64,000 nucleotides of DNA, taken from Grammothele lineata. Taxonomy: Eukaryota; Basidiomycota; Agaricomycetes; Polyporales; Polyporaceae. Where the stretch lies: the NCBI GenBank assembly GCA_002150815.3, contig NDFF03000101.1:1-64000 (forward strand), written 5' to 3'. A program made the translations under genes and the position numbers. Positions within the stretch are counted from its first letter, which is position 1. Each line of letters opens with the position of its first letter. This document shows positions 1 through 11,743 of this stretch, piece after piece. The notes under the pieces were generated by a model. That model was given only the letters and a program-made list of their open reading frames with translations, was not told the origin of the DNA and did not search any database.

Positions 1-212
1 GAGAGGTCGTCGAGGAAATCGTACTCACTGAGCACGGCGTCGATTCCGAGGAAACCGAGGAGTTCGGAGTCGTCGAGGGAGGCGAACGGAAAGGGGAGTA
101 GGCAGTCCCGCGTGATCCTCCGGGTAATCCTCGGTGGGGGCGACAGCTTGCTCGACGGTACGAAAGGGGTAGGCGATCCGCTTAGCCGACGCGTCGGGTG
201 GCGGTCCCAGAG
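1..212 (-). CDS. Possible terminal exon of an unidentified gene running off the left edge
   Basis: On the minus strand one frame stays open from about position 212 to the window edge. It reads as a plausible protein with acidic, leucine-rich end segments (ASLDDSELLGFLGID, then LSEYDFLDDL). A pyrimidine-rich tract ending in CACCAG lies immediately upstream (about 213-245), which would suit a 3' splice site. I do not recognise a family, and I could not find a convincing upstream exon between 240 and 980. The base composition is coding-like, but the call rests only on an open frame and a splice-like signal. Confidence 0.3.
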
Positions 213-274
213 CTGGTGCGCAGTTTCAAAAAAAGTGTAAGAGGGCACACTGCAGAGAGAAACTGGAACGAGCT

Positions 275-368
275 CTGCTCGTTAAGATCCCGGGAAAAAG
301 GTGTAAGTACATGTGTGAACGTAGCTATGTGCCTCGTACCTGCTCGTTAAGATCCCGGGAAAAAGGTG
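275..368. repeat. Two perfect 29-bp direct repeats (275-303 and 340-368)
   Basis: The segment beginning CTGCTCGTTAAGATCCCGGG and continuing through AAAAAGGTG occurs twice without a mismatch, 65 bp apart start to start. Nothing else in the neighbourhood repeats. It could be a local slippage duplication, a protein-binding tandem site or the residue of a small element. Confidence 0.85.
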
Positions 369-979
369 GGGGATCTTAGAGCAGGGCCGCGGAAGTATTT
401 ACGGGCGCGGCGAGGTGATGTCAAAACAGGAACAAACAGGAGCAAACGGATGATGTAATCTACCGAGATTACACGTGACAGTGATTTGATTATTTGACTC
501 CAAACGCAACACACGCATTCTGTTGCAATGCAGATCATGGACCAAAAAGTATCTGGATCCAACTATTTCAGCCACTGCCCTACACTTACAGGATCAAACG
601 TTTGAGGTTGTGATCGTTGTTGCGAATCGCCCGAACGTCATGCTGTCTGCTGAGAATGTCACGAAAGTCACTTATATCACGCCCATACCCGTTATAGCGT
701 CCATCACCGACCAGAAGCGTGATGTCACGTCACGAAATGTAACACCTCACCCCTTTTTCTGGACAAGACCTGTCCTACTTCGTAGCCCAGGGATATGAGA
801 TCGCTACGTCACCTCTCCTGCTGCACGTCTATGATGTCATGGCCGTCACGGTGGCTCGCCCGCCACCTCCTCCCGCGGGGGCGGCAGCAATGGCAGTACA
901 TAACCCGCCGTGCCGCACTCCTTTCCCTACCAGGTGCTCCTAACCCACTGCCCCCTACCCGCGCTACATTCTGCACGCC
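369..979. other. Intergenic, no gene recognised
   Basis: Only short overlapping frames without family resemblance or splice-linked continuation are present. The last part should contain the promoter and 5' UTR of the gene starting at 980. Confidence 0.5.
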
Positions 980-1645
980 ATGTCTGAAAGCATCAGAAAC
1001 GAGTCGTCTGTGAAGACCTCGGACGACCTTCCTCCTCCCCGCGACCGTAAAGGCATCCGCTCGGTCTCCCCGCCGCTGTCCAAGACCCCCTTGCACCGGT
1101 TCAACTACTACATTGTCATCCTTGCTCTTGCGATTTTCGCGTTCTACTCGTGGAGACTCCTTCAGTGGAAGACGGAGGTCGGCGGCTGGTGGAACCTCGC
1201 GCTCGGCCGACGCCCGCCCGGCGCGGAGGCTTTGCACGCACAAACCTCTGGGCCTAGTTCCAACCACAACTCTCATCCGAGGCACAACGGGAAAGGAAGC
1301 GGAAAGGGCCAGTCGGTGGAGGACCGCATCAACGCGCTCGCGGAGGTGTTGGGTATGCCCTCGTCAGACCTTGCAAACGCGATTGGCGACGCGGTGCGCG
1401 CACATGTGCCCCCTGCGAGTCTCTCGTCCGTCGCTGCGCACGAGCCGTCTGGGTGAGGCATAGGTCCATTATGTTCATGCGAGTCTCCCCGAAGCGGCTG
1501 GCTGACTCTCCCTTTCAGGACTGCGGTACAAAGACTCGTTGACCCCGAGGCGTCCCAAGAGAGCGGAATAAGTGGGGCGGAGGCGGTCGCGAACGCGTTC
1601 GAGGCCGCCGTGGGGCTTGACGAGCCTCCGAACGACATGATTTGA
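980..1645 (+). CDS. Small single-pass membrane protein, conserved-hypothetical type
   Basis: Two exons, 980-1452 and 1519-1645, are joined over a 66-nt GT-AG intron (GTGAGG...TTTCAG) and give 199 residues ending NDMI. A hydrophilic N-terminus of about 40 residues, rich in Ser and Pro, is followed by one strong membrane segment around residues 42-62 (YYIVILALAIFAFYSWRLL). After that comes an Arg/Gly/His-rich linker and an acidic, helix-prone C-terminus. The intron junction restores a continuous frame, which strongly supports the model. I do not recognise the family; the shape suits an organelle- or ER-membrane-anchored small protein, but the location is not shown. The next gene downstream starts about 1.8 kb away. 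Confidence 0.7.
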
Positions 1646-3495
1646 AAGTTGTATGATCATTGTGGGACAGTGTCACTGTAGCATACACGGCGTGATATCC
1701 TACGGGCCAAGTAATCATGGAACGCAAAATCTTGTGAGAGCGGGCGTACCGGCAATAGGAATATTAGTGCTTCGCTGCTGTCATCGAGCATTTCACAACA
1801 CCCATGCAAGGGGCACGAAGCCTACTCCCTTCTATCAAGGGGTTTGAGAGACGGGGGTCGATGTGAGGTTTATGCTCCACCGGTCAGAGATGTATTGGCT
1901 ACGGAGCGTTTCAGATGGATAGAAGGCTGGCAACGAAGAGAGATGCATTGATAGAAATCAGAGAACACACCTTCAAACCCAATGAGTGTACGCACCCAAT
2001 TGTGAGTATAGCGTACCATGGCGGATTCAACTTTGGTAACACACCGTGAAGGTAGTTCTCCCGCCCCGGTATCCCGAATTACTGAGCATACAGCCCACAC
2101 TTCTCACAGGCTATGCACCTCCATTCGGCTTCGGGCGCCAGCTCCTCAAGACAACATCCCCCGGACGTAGACCTTGATGAAAATGGGGCTGCGTGGGACG
2201 TTGTGGGAGGGCAGGTTCGCTGGGTATAGACATATCTCTGTTGCCCTGCCAAAGTCTTCAGAGATGTTTGGTCAGGTCCGGTGTTTAGCAGGGGCGAACG
2301 TCCAGTGTCGAAAACTGGATCCGGCGAGGAACGGGGGATCTCGAAGTGTTGGGCCACAGATATTATGCTTCTTTCGGTCTGCGAGTGAGCTTAGCAGCGA
2401 GTGGTAAGAAGAAAAGCCAGATGTGGCGAGGTCGGGGCTGTCAGTGGTTTGGTGGTCATGCGGTGAGACTCAGGTGCGGGGTTCGAGGGCGTCATGAGCC
2501 AGATCTCAGCATGAGATCTTGGACACCAGTACCGGCGCTTCCTCTTGGACTCCTCCCTCCATCTGCCATGTCCTCTCAACTGTTATCCTGTTTTCTCCTC
2601 GTCAGCTTTGACTCACGTACCGCACGGAGAAAATAAGCCCTCTCATAATTCAATAACAACCTTTTGTCGACCAATGTTGTCCTCAGTCACCATCGATATC
2701 CACACGTTCAAGGTTTGAATCTTGCGACTGGCAGCTATCATCAAGAACTTCAAGAAGACCGCCTTCGAGACCACGGCTGCTGCACCGCTGCTATCCGCGT
2801 GCATTCATTCCGGAATGCTATCATCCAGCGGAAAACGAGTGGAACAGAGCCGCTCCTCTCCTCCAGACACGCGGCCAAGAGCGTCGACAGATGACCGCGA
2901 GGTTGTGGGCGTGCTGCTGAGTTTGAGCGGGTCATCCGGAAGGCTGTACGTTGCAAAATTATCTCCAATGGCGTATACGGAAAGACAGGCGGACAGCGTG
3001 CGAGGGCGGTCGTCGTGACGTATCTATCCGGAAAGCCCGCGTCGTTCATCTGGAAAGCTCTGTCTGCGCAGTGTTGTCCGCCACCGTTGCTCGGGGTGAC
3101 CACCGGTCGCGCTGCTCAATGCTAAATTGCTCGTGAGTAATTATTGCCGTAACGCCTGGCTCCCCTGATACCCATCTTGCTCTTCGTTTCCAGAGTGGTG
3201 GAAGGCCCCAAGTAGCACCGTGTGCGCAACTTCGCACATGGTCCATCGCGAAGTACGGCTCTCTGTTCATCTCAAAACCAGCGCCGTGGCCCTATGCTGT
3301 GTCTCAATCCACTGGATCCGATATCACTCCTTGGCGAACTCGAGAAGCGCACCCAATATGGCTGACGCCACGACGTGATGTCTCAATGCTCACGCTCGCC
3401 TCCCACAGGATGCCTTCGCGCGCATCATGCCTGATGTCTATATAAATCATACTCGCGACGGGGAACGTTGCGACCTTTCCGACGCCGCCCCTTCA
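1646..3495. other. 1.85 kb without a supportable gene
   Basis: Frames of 60-117 codons occur on both strands but overlap one another. They show no domain, no splice-linked extension and no resemblance to anything else in the window. No repeats or RNA genes were seen. The final few hundred bases are the likely promoter of the membrane-protein gene at 3496. Confidence 0.5.
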
Positions 3496-5044
3496 ATGGC
3501 CCTTTCTATCATCGCCGTGAGCCTGGCCCTCGTCTGCGTGGAGAGCGCGTTGTATGGCATCTTCTTCGTTCTCGCGGTGACTTCGCTCGCGGTCCTTCTC
3601 GCGCGGTACGGCAAGGACGCGGGCCCGGTCGCCAAGTCGTTCTCCTTCAGCTCCACGGTGAAGTCGCCGCTTTTCGTCGCGACCGTCGTGCTCCTCATGA
3701 CCGTGAGCGCGGTAAGTCCGACTTCTCATGCTGTCGGTTTAACGCGCCTGATTCGCTGGTTCTTTCGTGCAGCACTGGATCATCACCGTACGAAGGCTCT
3801 TCGACGCGTTCGTCAACTTCGACGGGGGACGGCAACCGGCGACTTACTACCTGACGATCCAAGCCCCCACGCACGTCTCCGCGACCGCGTTCGTGGTCGC
3901 ATCGGTGATAGTGGGCGACATCATCCTCGTGCGTTTCTTCTTGGACTTCTCTTCCGAGTGACCCGCGCGGTTCTTAACGGTACCTTCGGCGCGAGCAGAT
4001 ATACCGAATATGGGTCGTCTGGAACCGCAAGATGTCTATGGTCATCTTTCCGATGCTCTGTACTATGGGATATGCTGGTGAGTAACTGGGTATCCGTCTT
4101 CACTCGGAGCGCGCTGTTGATCTAGTTTCTCTATGTAGCTGCGGGAATCAGCGTCGTTCAACTGTTCGATATCTTCGTTGACGGAGAAAGCATATTCGTG
4201 CCTCAAGCGCAGCGACGGATCATCACTACCGTTGCTCTCACATTATCGTGAGCCCTTCCTGTAACTCTCTGTGTCCGTGTTGTCTGACGTGTATCCCAGA
4301 ACAAATATTTATGGCACAGGTATGAGCGCACAGTACAGCGCCGAGACTGGGTCCTGATATCTATCCCCAGTCACTATTGCCTATCGTATCTGGACCACGA
4401 ACCGAGCCATGAAACACGACCGAATGATGGTACCAGGAATGAGTCTCACCGTACGCATTGCTCTGCAATTCTCGAGAGCGCTCATGCTCATGCTTCTTCT
4501 ATGTACGTAGGAAGCCTTCGTGATATTCGTCGAAAGCGCCGCCCTCTACACGTTCGTAACTCATCCACTCAGTCTCTCCCGTAACCGCTCTTGCTGACCC
4601 ACCCCGCACAGATTCTGGACACTCTTCTTCCTCTGCGCCTACTCCGCCGACTCGCTCCTCGAAGACTTCGCCTTCCACTGCATCCCCGCCGCGACCGGCA
4701 TCTCCTTCATGCTCATCATCGCCCGCGTCGGCCTCGGCTTCTCCTGGGCGCAAAATTCCGCCCCCGGCTCCGCCCTCCCGCTCCCGCTCAGCTCGCGCGG
4801 CACAATAGGAATAGGGGTAGGGGTGGGAGCGGGGGCGGGAGGGGGAGGGGCGCGGGCGGCGCTGGACGGCCCGCTGAGGATGATCGCGCTCAACGTGACG
4901 CGCACGGTCGAGCGCGAGACGGACTTTGCGCTGCCCAGGATGCCGGAGGGATACTCGAAGCGGGAGAGGGAAAGGGATAGGAGGTCGGAAGTGGAGCAGG
5001 ATGCGGACTCGTTGAGCGCGAAGGACCTCCAGGAGGAGGTCTGA
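3496..5044 (+). CDS. Multi-pass (about seven-TM) agaricomycete membrane protein
   Basis: Eight exons join cleanly to 377 residues: 3496-3711, 3773-3928, 3999-4077, 4139-4247, 4300-4319 (only 20 nt), 4371-4450, 4511-4551 and 4612-5044. Hydrophobic segments recur along the chain: ALVCVESALYGIFFVLAVTS, TVVLLMTVSA, VVASVIVGDIILIYRIWVVWNR, VIFPMLCTMGYA, then two or three in the last exon. IYRIWVVWNR after a loop is typical of a large family of agaricomycete seven-helix proteins of unknown role (known to me, not searched). The tail is cytosol-like, with a Gly-rich run and charged residues. An in-frame ATG at 3427 would add 23 polar residues; I chose 3496 because relatives usually start just before the first helix. 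Part of its last exon is duplicated as a remnant at 7145-7420. Confidence 0.75.
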
Positions 5045-5338
5045 ACGTTTTAGGATGGAGATGGATGAGAGCGGGCGGTGGGGGGTCGCGCTGTGTATGA
5101 TTTTAGGATAACGAGAATGTACTTCAACCTCACCCCGAACTGACTGAGAGCTCACAGTGGGTAGCTTGGTGCGACGAGGCAACTTCGACCGGACACGGGT
5201 TGTGCCTCTGGTGCCCATTCGATCTCAATGATACAATCGAAAGCAAGTACTAAAACTGCAATGGCGCACAGAGATCCAAAAGACCCTCCCACACCACGAA
5301 CATACCAGCCCGTCCCACGTCCACGTCTGGCAAAGCTG

Positions 5339-6761
5339 TCATTCACCCGTCCGCACGCGCTTGGCTGGGCGATTCGACTGCTCCACGTCGAGCCGCTTGA
5401 AGGGGTTGGCCGGGAGCCATTTTGCAGGAGGATCTTCCTCAAACCGGTCGTCGGCTGGCCAGATGTCGTCCTGGTCGATAAGTCTTTTGAAGATGTCGAG
5501 GACTGTACTGTGGTCGTCCAGTTCGTGCGTCAAGGTAGACGACGACGACGACGACGACGAAGATATGAAGTTGGGGTCGACGTTGGCGCAAGAATCCACG
5601 ACCGCGTTTGCGTTCTTGCGAGCGTCGGATACCCGCTGCTGAGTATTGTTGCCGTTGCGGAGGTGAGCGGGCATGACTCGTACCACCTTCTGGACAGTGG
5701 TCGCTACCTGCTTCGGTTGGGAGCGGACTTCCCTCGCAGCCCTAGCTTTCAGAACGGCGTAACGGGCAGAGAAGAGCTTGAGAAGTGTCGTGAGAAGCGT
5801 GTTGAGGGGGTGCTCTTCGCTGTCAGGGTAGAAAAAGCAGAGCTCAGGCTGGAAGCCTGTAAATGGGATGACGATCTCCCCGGAATGCATGACTGTGCGC
5901 TTCAGCGGTGAACAGAGATACTCCCAATTCATGCCCAAGTCGTGGGCATCGAAGAAGTTGAGAACGAAGCGGCGGGCAGAATTGAAGTTATGCCGAAGGA
6001 ATCAAACGCCGTTATAGAGGAGTACGTGGAAGAACGATTCGAGCTCGTCTGCGATGAGCACCACACGGAGTGGATGATCCAAAATGTTGGCGGACATGCA
6101 TTGCCACGAAGCCTGCGTGGTAGCAACTTAGCTACTCGACACATCAATAATGGCGATCCGCTTACCGTGCGATGCGGTTGACGGGCGACTTCGTTTACCA
6201 GCTCCGCCAGCTCCCAGTCACTCGGAAGGCCGACCTTCCCGATATGATAGCAGACATTGCCATCCTCTACGTAGATCTTCGGATTGGTAAGGATGTTGCC
6301 TACGCCGATGTCTCTCTGTAATATTCTGCACTCGTTTACGGCCGTTTCACGAGCTGGCGTGACTACATCAGAGGCTCAGAGCAAGATCGTGCGATAGCGT
6401 AAAGCGCACCTTGAATGCAGTCGTACACATTCTTAGCCAATTGATAGCCGTGTTCGAACTCGGTGCTGGGGAGACACACTTCCGCAACGACAAAGCGGTG
6501 ATGTTGGAGATGTCGCATACGAGCGTCCTGAGTGTGATCCTGTTCCACATACATCTCGTCGAATATGCGCTTCATGTTCGTGCTCGTAAGGTGTCCAGTA
6601 TAGGAAGCCGAAGCCATAGGAGCCGCCTTCCGTGGTCTGTGAGGGGCGTTGATGATGGGACGGATGGTGGAAGAGCCGTGGTCAGGCTCAGTGTGTTTTG
6701 TTACTTTAGACGGCGTCATCGAACGACGCCCAGCGGATGGAGGAGTCATAGATGAGCCCAC
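5339..6761 (-). pseudogene. FunK1 kinase copy A: internally deleted and nonsense-mutated
   Basis: By comparison with copy B the exons lie at 6761-6410, 6353-6166 and 6112-5339. The first exon joins the N-terminal MTPSK...INAPH region directly to the linker just before the C-lobe (RMRHLQHHRFVVAEVCLPSTEFE). The whole N-terminal domain and the Gly-loop/Lys N-lobe, over 1 kb, are therefore missing. In the C-lobe the catalytic HRD has become QRD (LQRDIGVGNIL), while SDWE is kept. In the last exon LLYNGV is followed by an in-frame TGA (complement of 6002-6004) where B has Arg. A poly-Ser tract is encoded by a (TCG)n run near 5531-5560. Splice junctions are retained. The TATA box present in B and C is altered here. 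It is a dead or truncated relic; expression of a fragment cannot be excluded. Confidence 0.8.
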
Positions 6762-7144
6762 TATACTTTAAGTAGAAGAGAGAGACGTACTGGAAGAACA
6801 GTATCCAGCGGAATCTTTAAATGTTGAGGAAAGGTGGTCAAGACGGTGTGGCCGACTCGGTGAGCAGATTGTGAGCAGAAGTGGCACACGATTTTGAGGC
6901 CTACGGTTCATATCAGCACAGAGGAGATTGTCGTAGGAAAGCATGACATGCGATTCAAAGCCTAGAATAAGCCGGGGGTTCGCTTTTGTGTCTAATGACT
7001 TTCATGTGGTGGTCAAGAGCAAGACGCAAGGAGAGAGCGCTACTAGAAGTGCGAACTTGATTGAGATGCCGAATTGGGCAAGGTATCGTGCCGGCCACCG
7101 CCGCTCCGACTCGAACACGGCGACGATGATTAGCCTGGCGAGCC
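6762..7144. other. Upstream region of FunK1 copy A, homologous to those of B and C, ending at a duplication junction
   Basis: Reading on the minus strand, this stretch matches the upstream regions of copies B (11223-11560) and C (18200-18551), including the GGTGGTCAAGACGGTGTGGCC block (plus-strand sense). The match breaks off at about 7095-7145, where the sequence becomes similar to the 3' end of the membrane-protein gene. Confidence 0.65.
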
Positions 7145-7420
7145 GTGAACCTGTTCACACGACCTCAAGCTCGCGGACGACCTCACTGCGGCGCGGCAGG
7201 CGCGAGCGTCGAACCAATGGAGGAAGCAAGCAGCGCGCTGGACAGTCCGCTAAGTCGGATGCACGCGCTCGACGCGATGTGCATTATGCACGATAGCGCA
7301 CGAGACGGACTTTCCCTGGATAGCGGGAGACGGTCCTGGGGACTGGGGATTGAACGTTTGAACGTTAAGCAGGGTGCGGGCTCGCGTAGCGGGAAGGATC
7401 GGCGCCAGGCGAAGGTCTGA
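7145..7420 (+). pseudogene. Remnant of the 3' end of the multi-pass membrane-protein gene
   Basis: The frame ending at 7420 resembles the last coding part and 3' flank of the gene at 3496-5044. Shared blocks include GCGCTGGAC-G-CCGCT-AG, GCACGAGACGGACTTT (GCGCGAGACGGACTTT in the parent), the GTCTGA stop context and, beyond the stop, ATGAGAGCGGGCG-TGGGGG-TCGC. No upstream exons or membrane helices are present. It is a passenger of the tandem duplication that made FunK1 copies A and B. Confidence 0.65.
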
Positions 7421-7903
7421 CCATCCCGGGACAAATGAGAGCGGGCGATGGGGGATCGCACTCCGAGCTACGCTGTCTACTAAGTATTCTAGGACAAAAA
7501 TGAAGATTGCACTTTGACCAAACCCCGAGCCAAACGAGAAGAGATAACGCGATGCGATGAGACAACTTGGATCCGACATGTGTGCACCTGCGGTACCCCA
7601 TCGACTCAGAGTCTCAGCCCAAGCCTGAGCTTGTCAACGGCCATCAATGTTGCGGACCGACGTTGCGAACATCAAACGTAAACACCCCCAGGCCTCATGA
7701 ATCACTCGAAGCTTGCCTCATTCCGAGGAAGTTGCAAACGATCGAAAAACAATGGCAGAGCTAGCGAGGTGCGAAGTAATGATACAGTCGAAAGCAGGTA
7801 CTAAAGCCACGATGGCGCACAGAAACCCAAGAGAAACTCCCGCATCACCAGCGTACTGTCCCATCCCGGTGACACTCATGCTGCATGCCAGCTAGCAAAG
7901 CGA

Positions 7904-10900
7904 TCATTCGTCGGCAGTCCGCACACGCTTAGCTAAACGACCCGACTCCGCGATTTCGAATGGCTTGGGGAGGCTGGCAGGCAAGTAGCTCGCAAGAAGG
8001 TCTTCCCCGACCCTGTCGTTCTTTCGCCACATGGTGGGTTTGCAGATAAACTCTTTGAAGGCGCTGAGAACCGTGTTGTGATCATGCAGTTGTTTCGCCA
8101 AAGTGTCGGACGTCGGCGACACGTCGGGCTCGTCGTCGTCACGGTCGTCGCGGTTGTTGTCCACGGCCGCGCCCATGCCGTCGTCGGGAGATTGCTGGGG
8201 GGCGTCTTCGTCGTCCACGTCGTCCAACATGCTCATGGGAAGGTTTTGGATTACTTCCTCGGTCTCACCGGGCGCTGCCTGGCTCGGATCGTAGCGGATT
8301 TCCTTGTCGGCCCTGGCGTTCAGGACGGCGTAACGAGCGGAGAAGAGCTTGAGAAGTCTCCCGAGAAGCTTGTTGAGAGGGTGCTCTTGACCGCTGGAGT
8401 AGCTAAAGCGGAGCTGGAGACGGTGCCCGGACGCGTACAGGACCTTCCCGGACTCCATAGTCGTGCGCTTCAGAGAAGGACAAATATAATCTCCCCGTGG
8501 GTTCATGTCGCAGTCGTCGAAGTACTTAGCGACAAAAGGAAAGATGGGATCATAGTTGTGCCTGAGGAAGCGAACACCGTTGTAGAGGAGCACGTGGAAG
8601 AATGACTCGAGCTCGTCTGCGATGAGCACCACACGGAACGGGTTATCCAGATTGTTGGCGGACATGTACTGCCACGTAGCCTACGTCATAGCAAGTTAGA
8701 TACGAGACGTGTCAATAGTGACAAATCCACTCACCGTGCGATGGGGTTGACGCGCGACCTCATCTATCAACTTCGCCAGCTCCCAGTCGCTCAGAAGACC
8801 GACTCTAGTTATACCGCAGACTTTGCCGTTCCGAATAACGATTTGGGGATAGATGAGGATGTTTCCAATGCTAATGTCTCGGTGCATTATTCTGCATTTC
8901 GTCACGGCATCCTTGTGAGCTGGTGGCAGTATCAGATCGAGGAAATACAGCACATACTATAAGTCATATAAGACATACCTCGAATGCAATGGTACACAAT
9001 CGTGACCCATTCATACCCGTTTTCGAACTCCGTGCTGGGTAGACACACTTCGGCGACGACAAGACGGTGATGCTGCATGTGTCGCATACGAGCGCCTTGA
9101 ATATGGTTCTGTTCGACGGACATCTGGTCAAATGTGCGCTTCAACTTCGTGCTGATAGCGCGCCCAGGATAGGGAGCTGGGGTCGAGGCGGGAGCCTTCC
9201 GTGGTCCAGGATCTGTACCAACCGCGTTGCGAGACGGTACCCCTGGCGGCGGACCGACCCGCCGTTGCATCGACGCCTTCTTGGGCGGTTCGAATGGAAT
9301 ACCCTCATCCGGGCATGTCGGCCTCTGCGGGTGCGGGTCGACCTGCTTCCGTCCGATATGAGGCGAATACTGCGACGCTTCCGTATCTTGGCATGGCAGA
9401 TCCTCGAACGCAACCAACGTCGGAACATTACGGACTTTCGCCCGATTCAGCTTCTGTAGGATCGCCCCTTCGCTCTCCGTCTTCTCATAGAATGGCCGCC
9501 ATTGGTCCTTCAAGAACATGAACCGTTGCGACTCCCAGTCGAGAGCCACATATCCTCGTGTCCCACGTCCGACCATCCCTGACGCCTCGAAGAACGGCGC
9601 ACCGACGAGGAACTTGCGCCCATTGACGAGGAGCTCGTACCGTTGACGACCTGAAGCGATGGACTTGCGGAAAAGATCTCGGATGTACGAGAACGAAGGA
9701 AGGACGCGTGCCATGAAGCGTCCGCCACCGTGTGAATGGCTGTCGGTGCAAGGAGCGGTCGGATCTGCGTGGAGGCAGCCTGCGTCGAAGAGGTCGGATT
9801 TGGGTGGGTTGGCGCACGGGATGGGGATATTAGGAAAAGAGCCAATGATTTGTCGCTCGGTGTGGTCGTCGACATCCATGAGATGTCGCTCGGCGACGCA
9901 AGTCATCTGGCGCCAGCCACACGACTCCTCGGAGAGACGCGTAGCGGTAGGATCGAATCCGCGGTGGTCAGGAGTGAGACGGGAAAGGTTAAAGAGGACG
10001 CGAAGGAGGAGTGCCGTCCCCTTGATGGTGTCGACGTAACAGCGGGAGTACGATGCGACGACGCCTGATCTATCCCAGCGGAGGACCCGAAACCATCGGC
10101 CGTTAATGAAGATCTGGAAGAGGGCGGTCCGATGCTGGAACGAGAACGATCGTCCCGCATACATCATCAGCTGCTCCCTGACCTTCTTCGCCTCCAGTAC
10201 GTCCGTCTCGACCTTCTTGCCCCGTTCGTCGTCGTAGGGCTCAAGGCCCATTCCACCCTTCTTGAACTCGAGGGAAAACTGCTGGAGGGGCCAATTGGGC
10301 CTTTTGGGGATCATGACATCCTTGTCGGAGATAAGAATGAATGAACCGTCGATCTTGTTCTTTGTGACGTCGTCGAGATCGTATTTGGTCTCGGAGAGGT
10401 GGAGGAAGTGACCGGGGCAGAGCTCGTAGATCTCGTCGATTCGGGCCTGAGAGGGAATGGGGTGGTCAGATGCCCGCCTGGTGAATACGAGTGACTGTGT
10501 GGTGGAGACGTACCCAGAGCTGTGATAGGTCCTTTTCCGATATCGTGTTCAGAAGCTTGACTTTCTTCACTTCCGCCTTCTCCTTCTTCCCCTTTCTCTT
10601 TGCCCTCTGTTTCTTCTTCTTGCTCGTCGCCTTGGAGGATCCTGCCGTCTGCAGAGTATGGGTCCGTCAATATCGAATATATACCAGTCGTGCAACATAC
10701 TTTACTCACATTATCAGCGGCTGCTGCAATTCCTACGTTCTCCTTCGACGCATCCTCTGCGATCGGGCCTAGGCGTTCACTACAGGCTGAGCTACCCTCG
10801 CCAGTGGTCGTAGCTTGGACCACCTCCTGCTGGCCTGACGCGTCGCCGTCATCTGCGTCCCTGGCAACAAACGCGTCAAAGAAGAGCTTGTTAATCTCTT

Positions 10901-11222
10901 CGATCTTATGCTTGGGAAAGACCGCGTCGAACTCGGGGTTGGGCTGGTCGAAGTTGTCGCCGAAATATTCGAGTGCGAGTCGGAGGAGTTCCATGAGAAT
11001 AGTCGTGTCCGCGCCGTCGGCACCCATTTCTTTTCGTCGACGTTGGGTGTCTCGGTTGTCTTGGATGTCGGGTTGTCGGGCGTGGTCGTGGGTGTGAGGA
11101 GCGTTGACGGTGGGAGGGGTGGTCTCGGAGCCTGGCCCAGGCTCGTGCTTGGCTGGTTTAGAGGGCGTCATGGGAGGAGGCCCAGCGGGCGGAGGCGAAG
11201 GAGTTTTTAGTTTGGGTGGCAT
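7904..11222 (-). CDS. FunK1-type fungal protein kinase, copy B (intact)
   Basis: Five exons (11222-10710, 10648-10514, 10446-8979, 8919-8735, 8680-7904) give 1025 residues. A disordered Pro-rich N-terminus and a Lys-rich segment lead into the FunK1 N-terminal region (PNWPLQQFSLEFK; FRVLRWDRSG; GFDPTATRL). The kinase core follows: Gly-loop GRGTRGY at 509-515, a candidate Lys529 in FLKD, a long insert, HRDISIGN at 718-725 and LSDWE with Asp750 as the metal-binding equivalent of DFG. Next is the family block ADELESFFHVLLYNG and an acidic C-terminus ending KRVRTADE, possibly nuclear. All catalytic residues are present, so Ser/Thr kinase activity is expected. Introns are 54-67 nt. Copy C is its inverted duplicate and A its broken tandem copy. 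A TATA box lies 54 bp upstream and a divergent tRNA-Phe 0.5 kb upstream. The substrate is unknown. Confidence 0.9.
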
Positions 11223-11275
11223 GATACGGGGGAGGGAAGAGGAAGAGACGTACCAGGAGAGTAGCGCCGGGGGAA

Positions 11276-11283
11276 TATTTATA
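11276..11283 (-). promoter_or_regulatory. TATA box of FunK1 copy B
   Basis: TATAAATA lies on the minus strand 54 bp before the ATG. The same octamer sits 49 bp before the ATG of copy C inside an otherwise conserved upstream block, while pseudogene A has an altered version. Conservation across the duplicates supports function. Confidence 0.65.
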
Positions 11284-11743
11284 TGTTGGGGGGAGGGTGG
11301 TCAAGACGGTGTGGCCGCGGCGAACAGAAGTGGCGGCACACGGCTTTGGGGGCTGCGGTTGATATCAGAACAAAGGAGATTGTTATCAAAAGCGTGACTA
11401 ACCTATTCCAGCCGACAATGGATCCGGTTATCACTTTTGTTTGCACCGACTCGTAGGTGGTCAAGAGCAAGAGGCGAGGTGTCGAGGGCGCTAAAGGCGG
11501 AACTTGGTTGAGATGCCTGATTGGGTAAGACACTCGACGGGCCGCTGCTCGGCAGAGGCGCCGAATCATCAGAGACCAAGACCGGGGAATGTTTTCGCGG
11601 ACTCCCGCTGATGATTCGCTAAGATATGCAGTCCAAATATTGTCGTAAATGGAACTGTGGAGGTGGATGGTGGAATAGTTAAGGGTGTACACATATGATA
11701 GCACAGTGCCTATCATGATGTATGACTTGAGTGAAAATACCAC

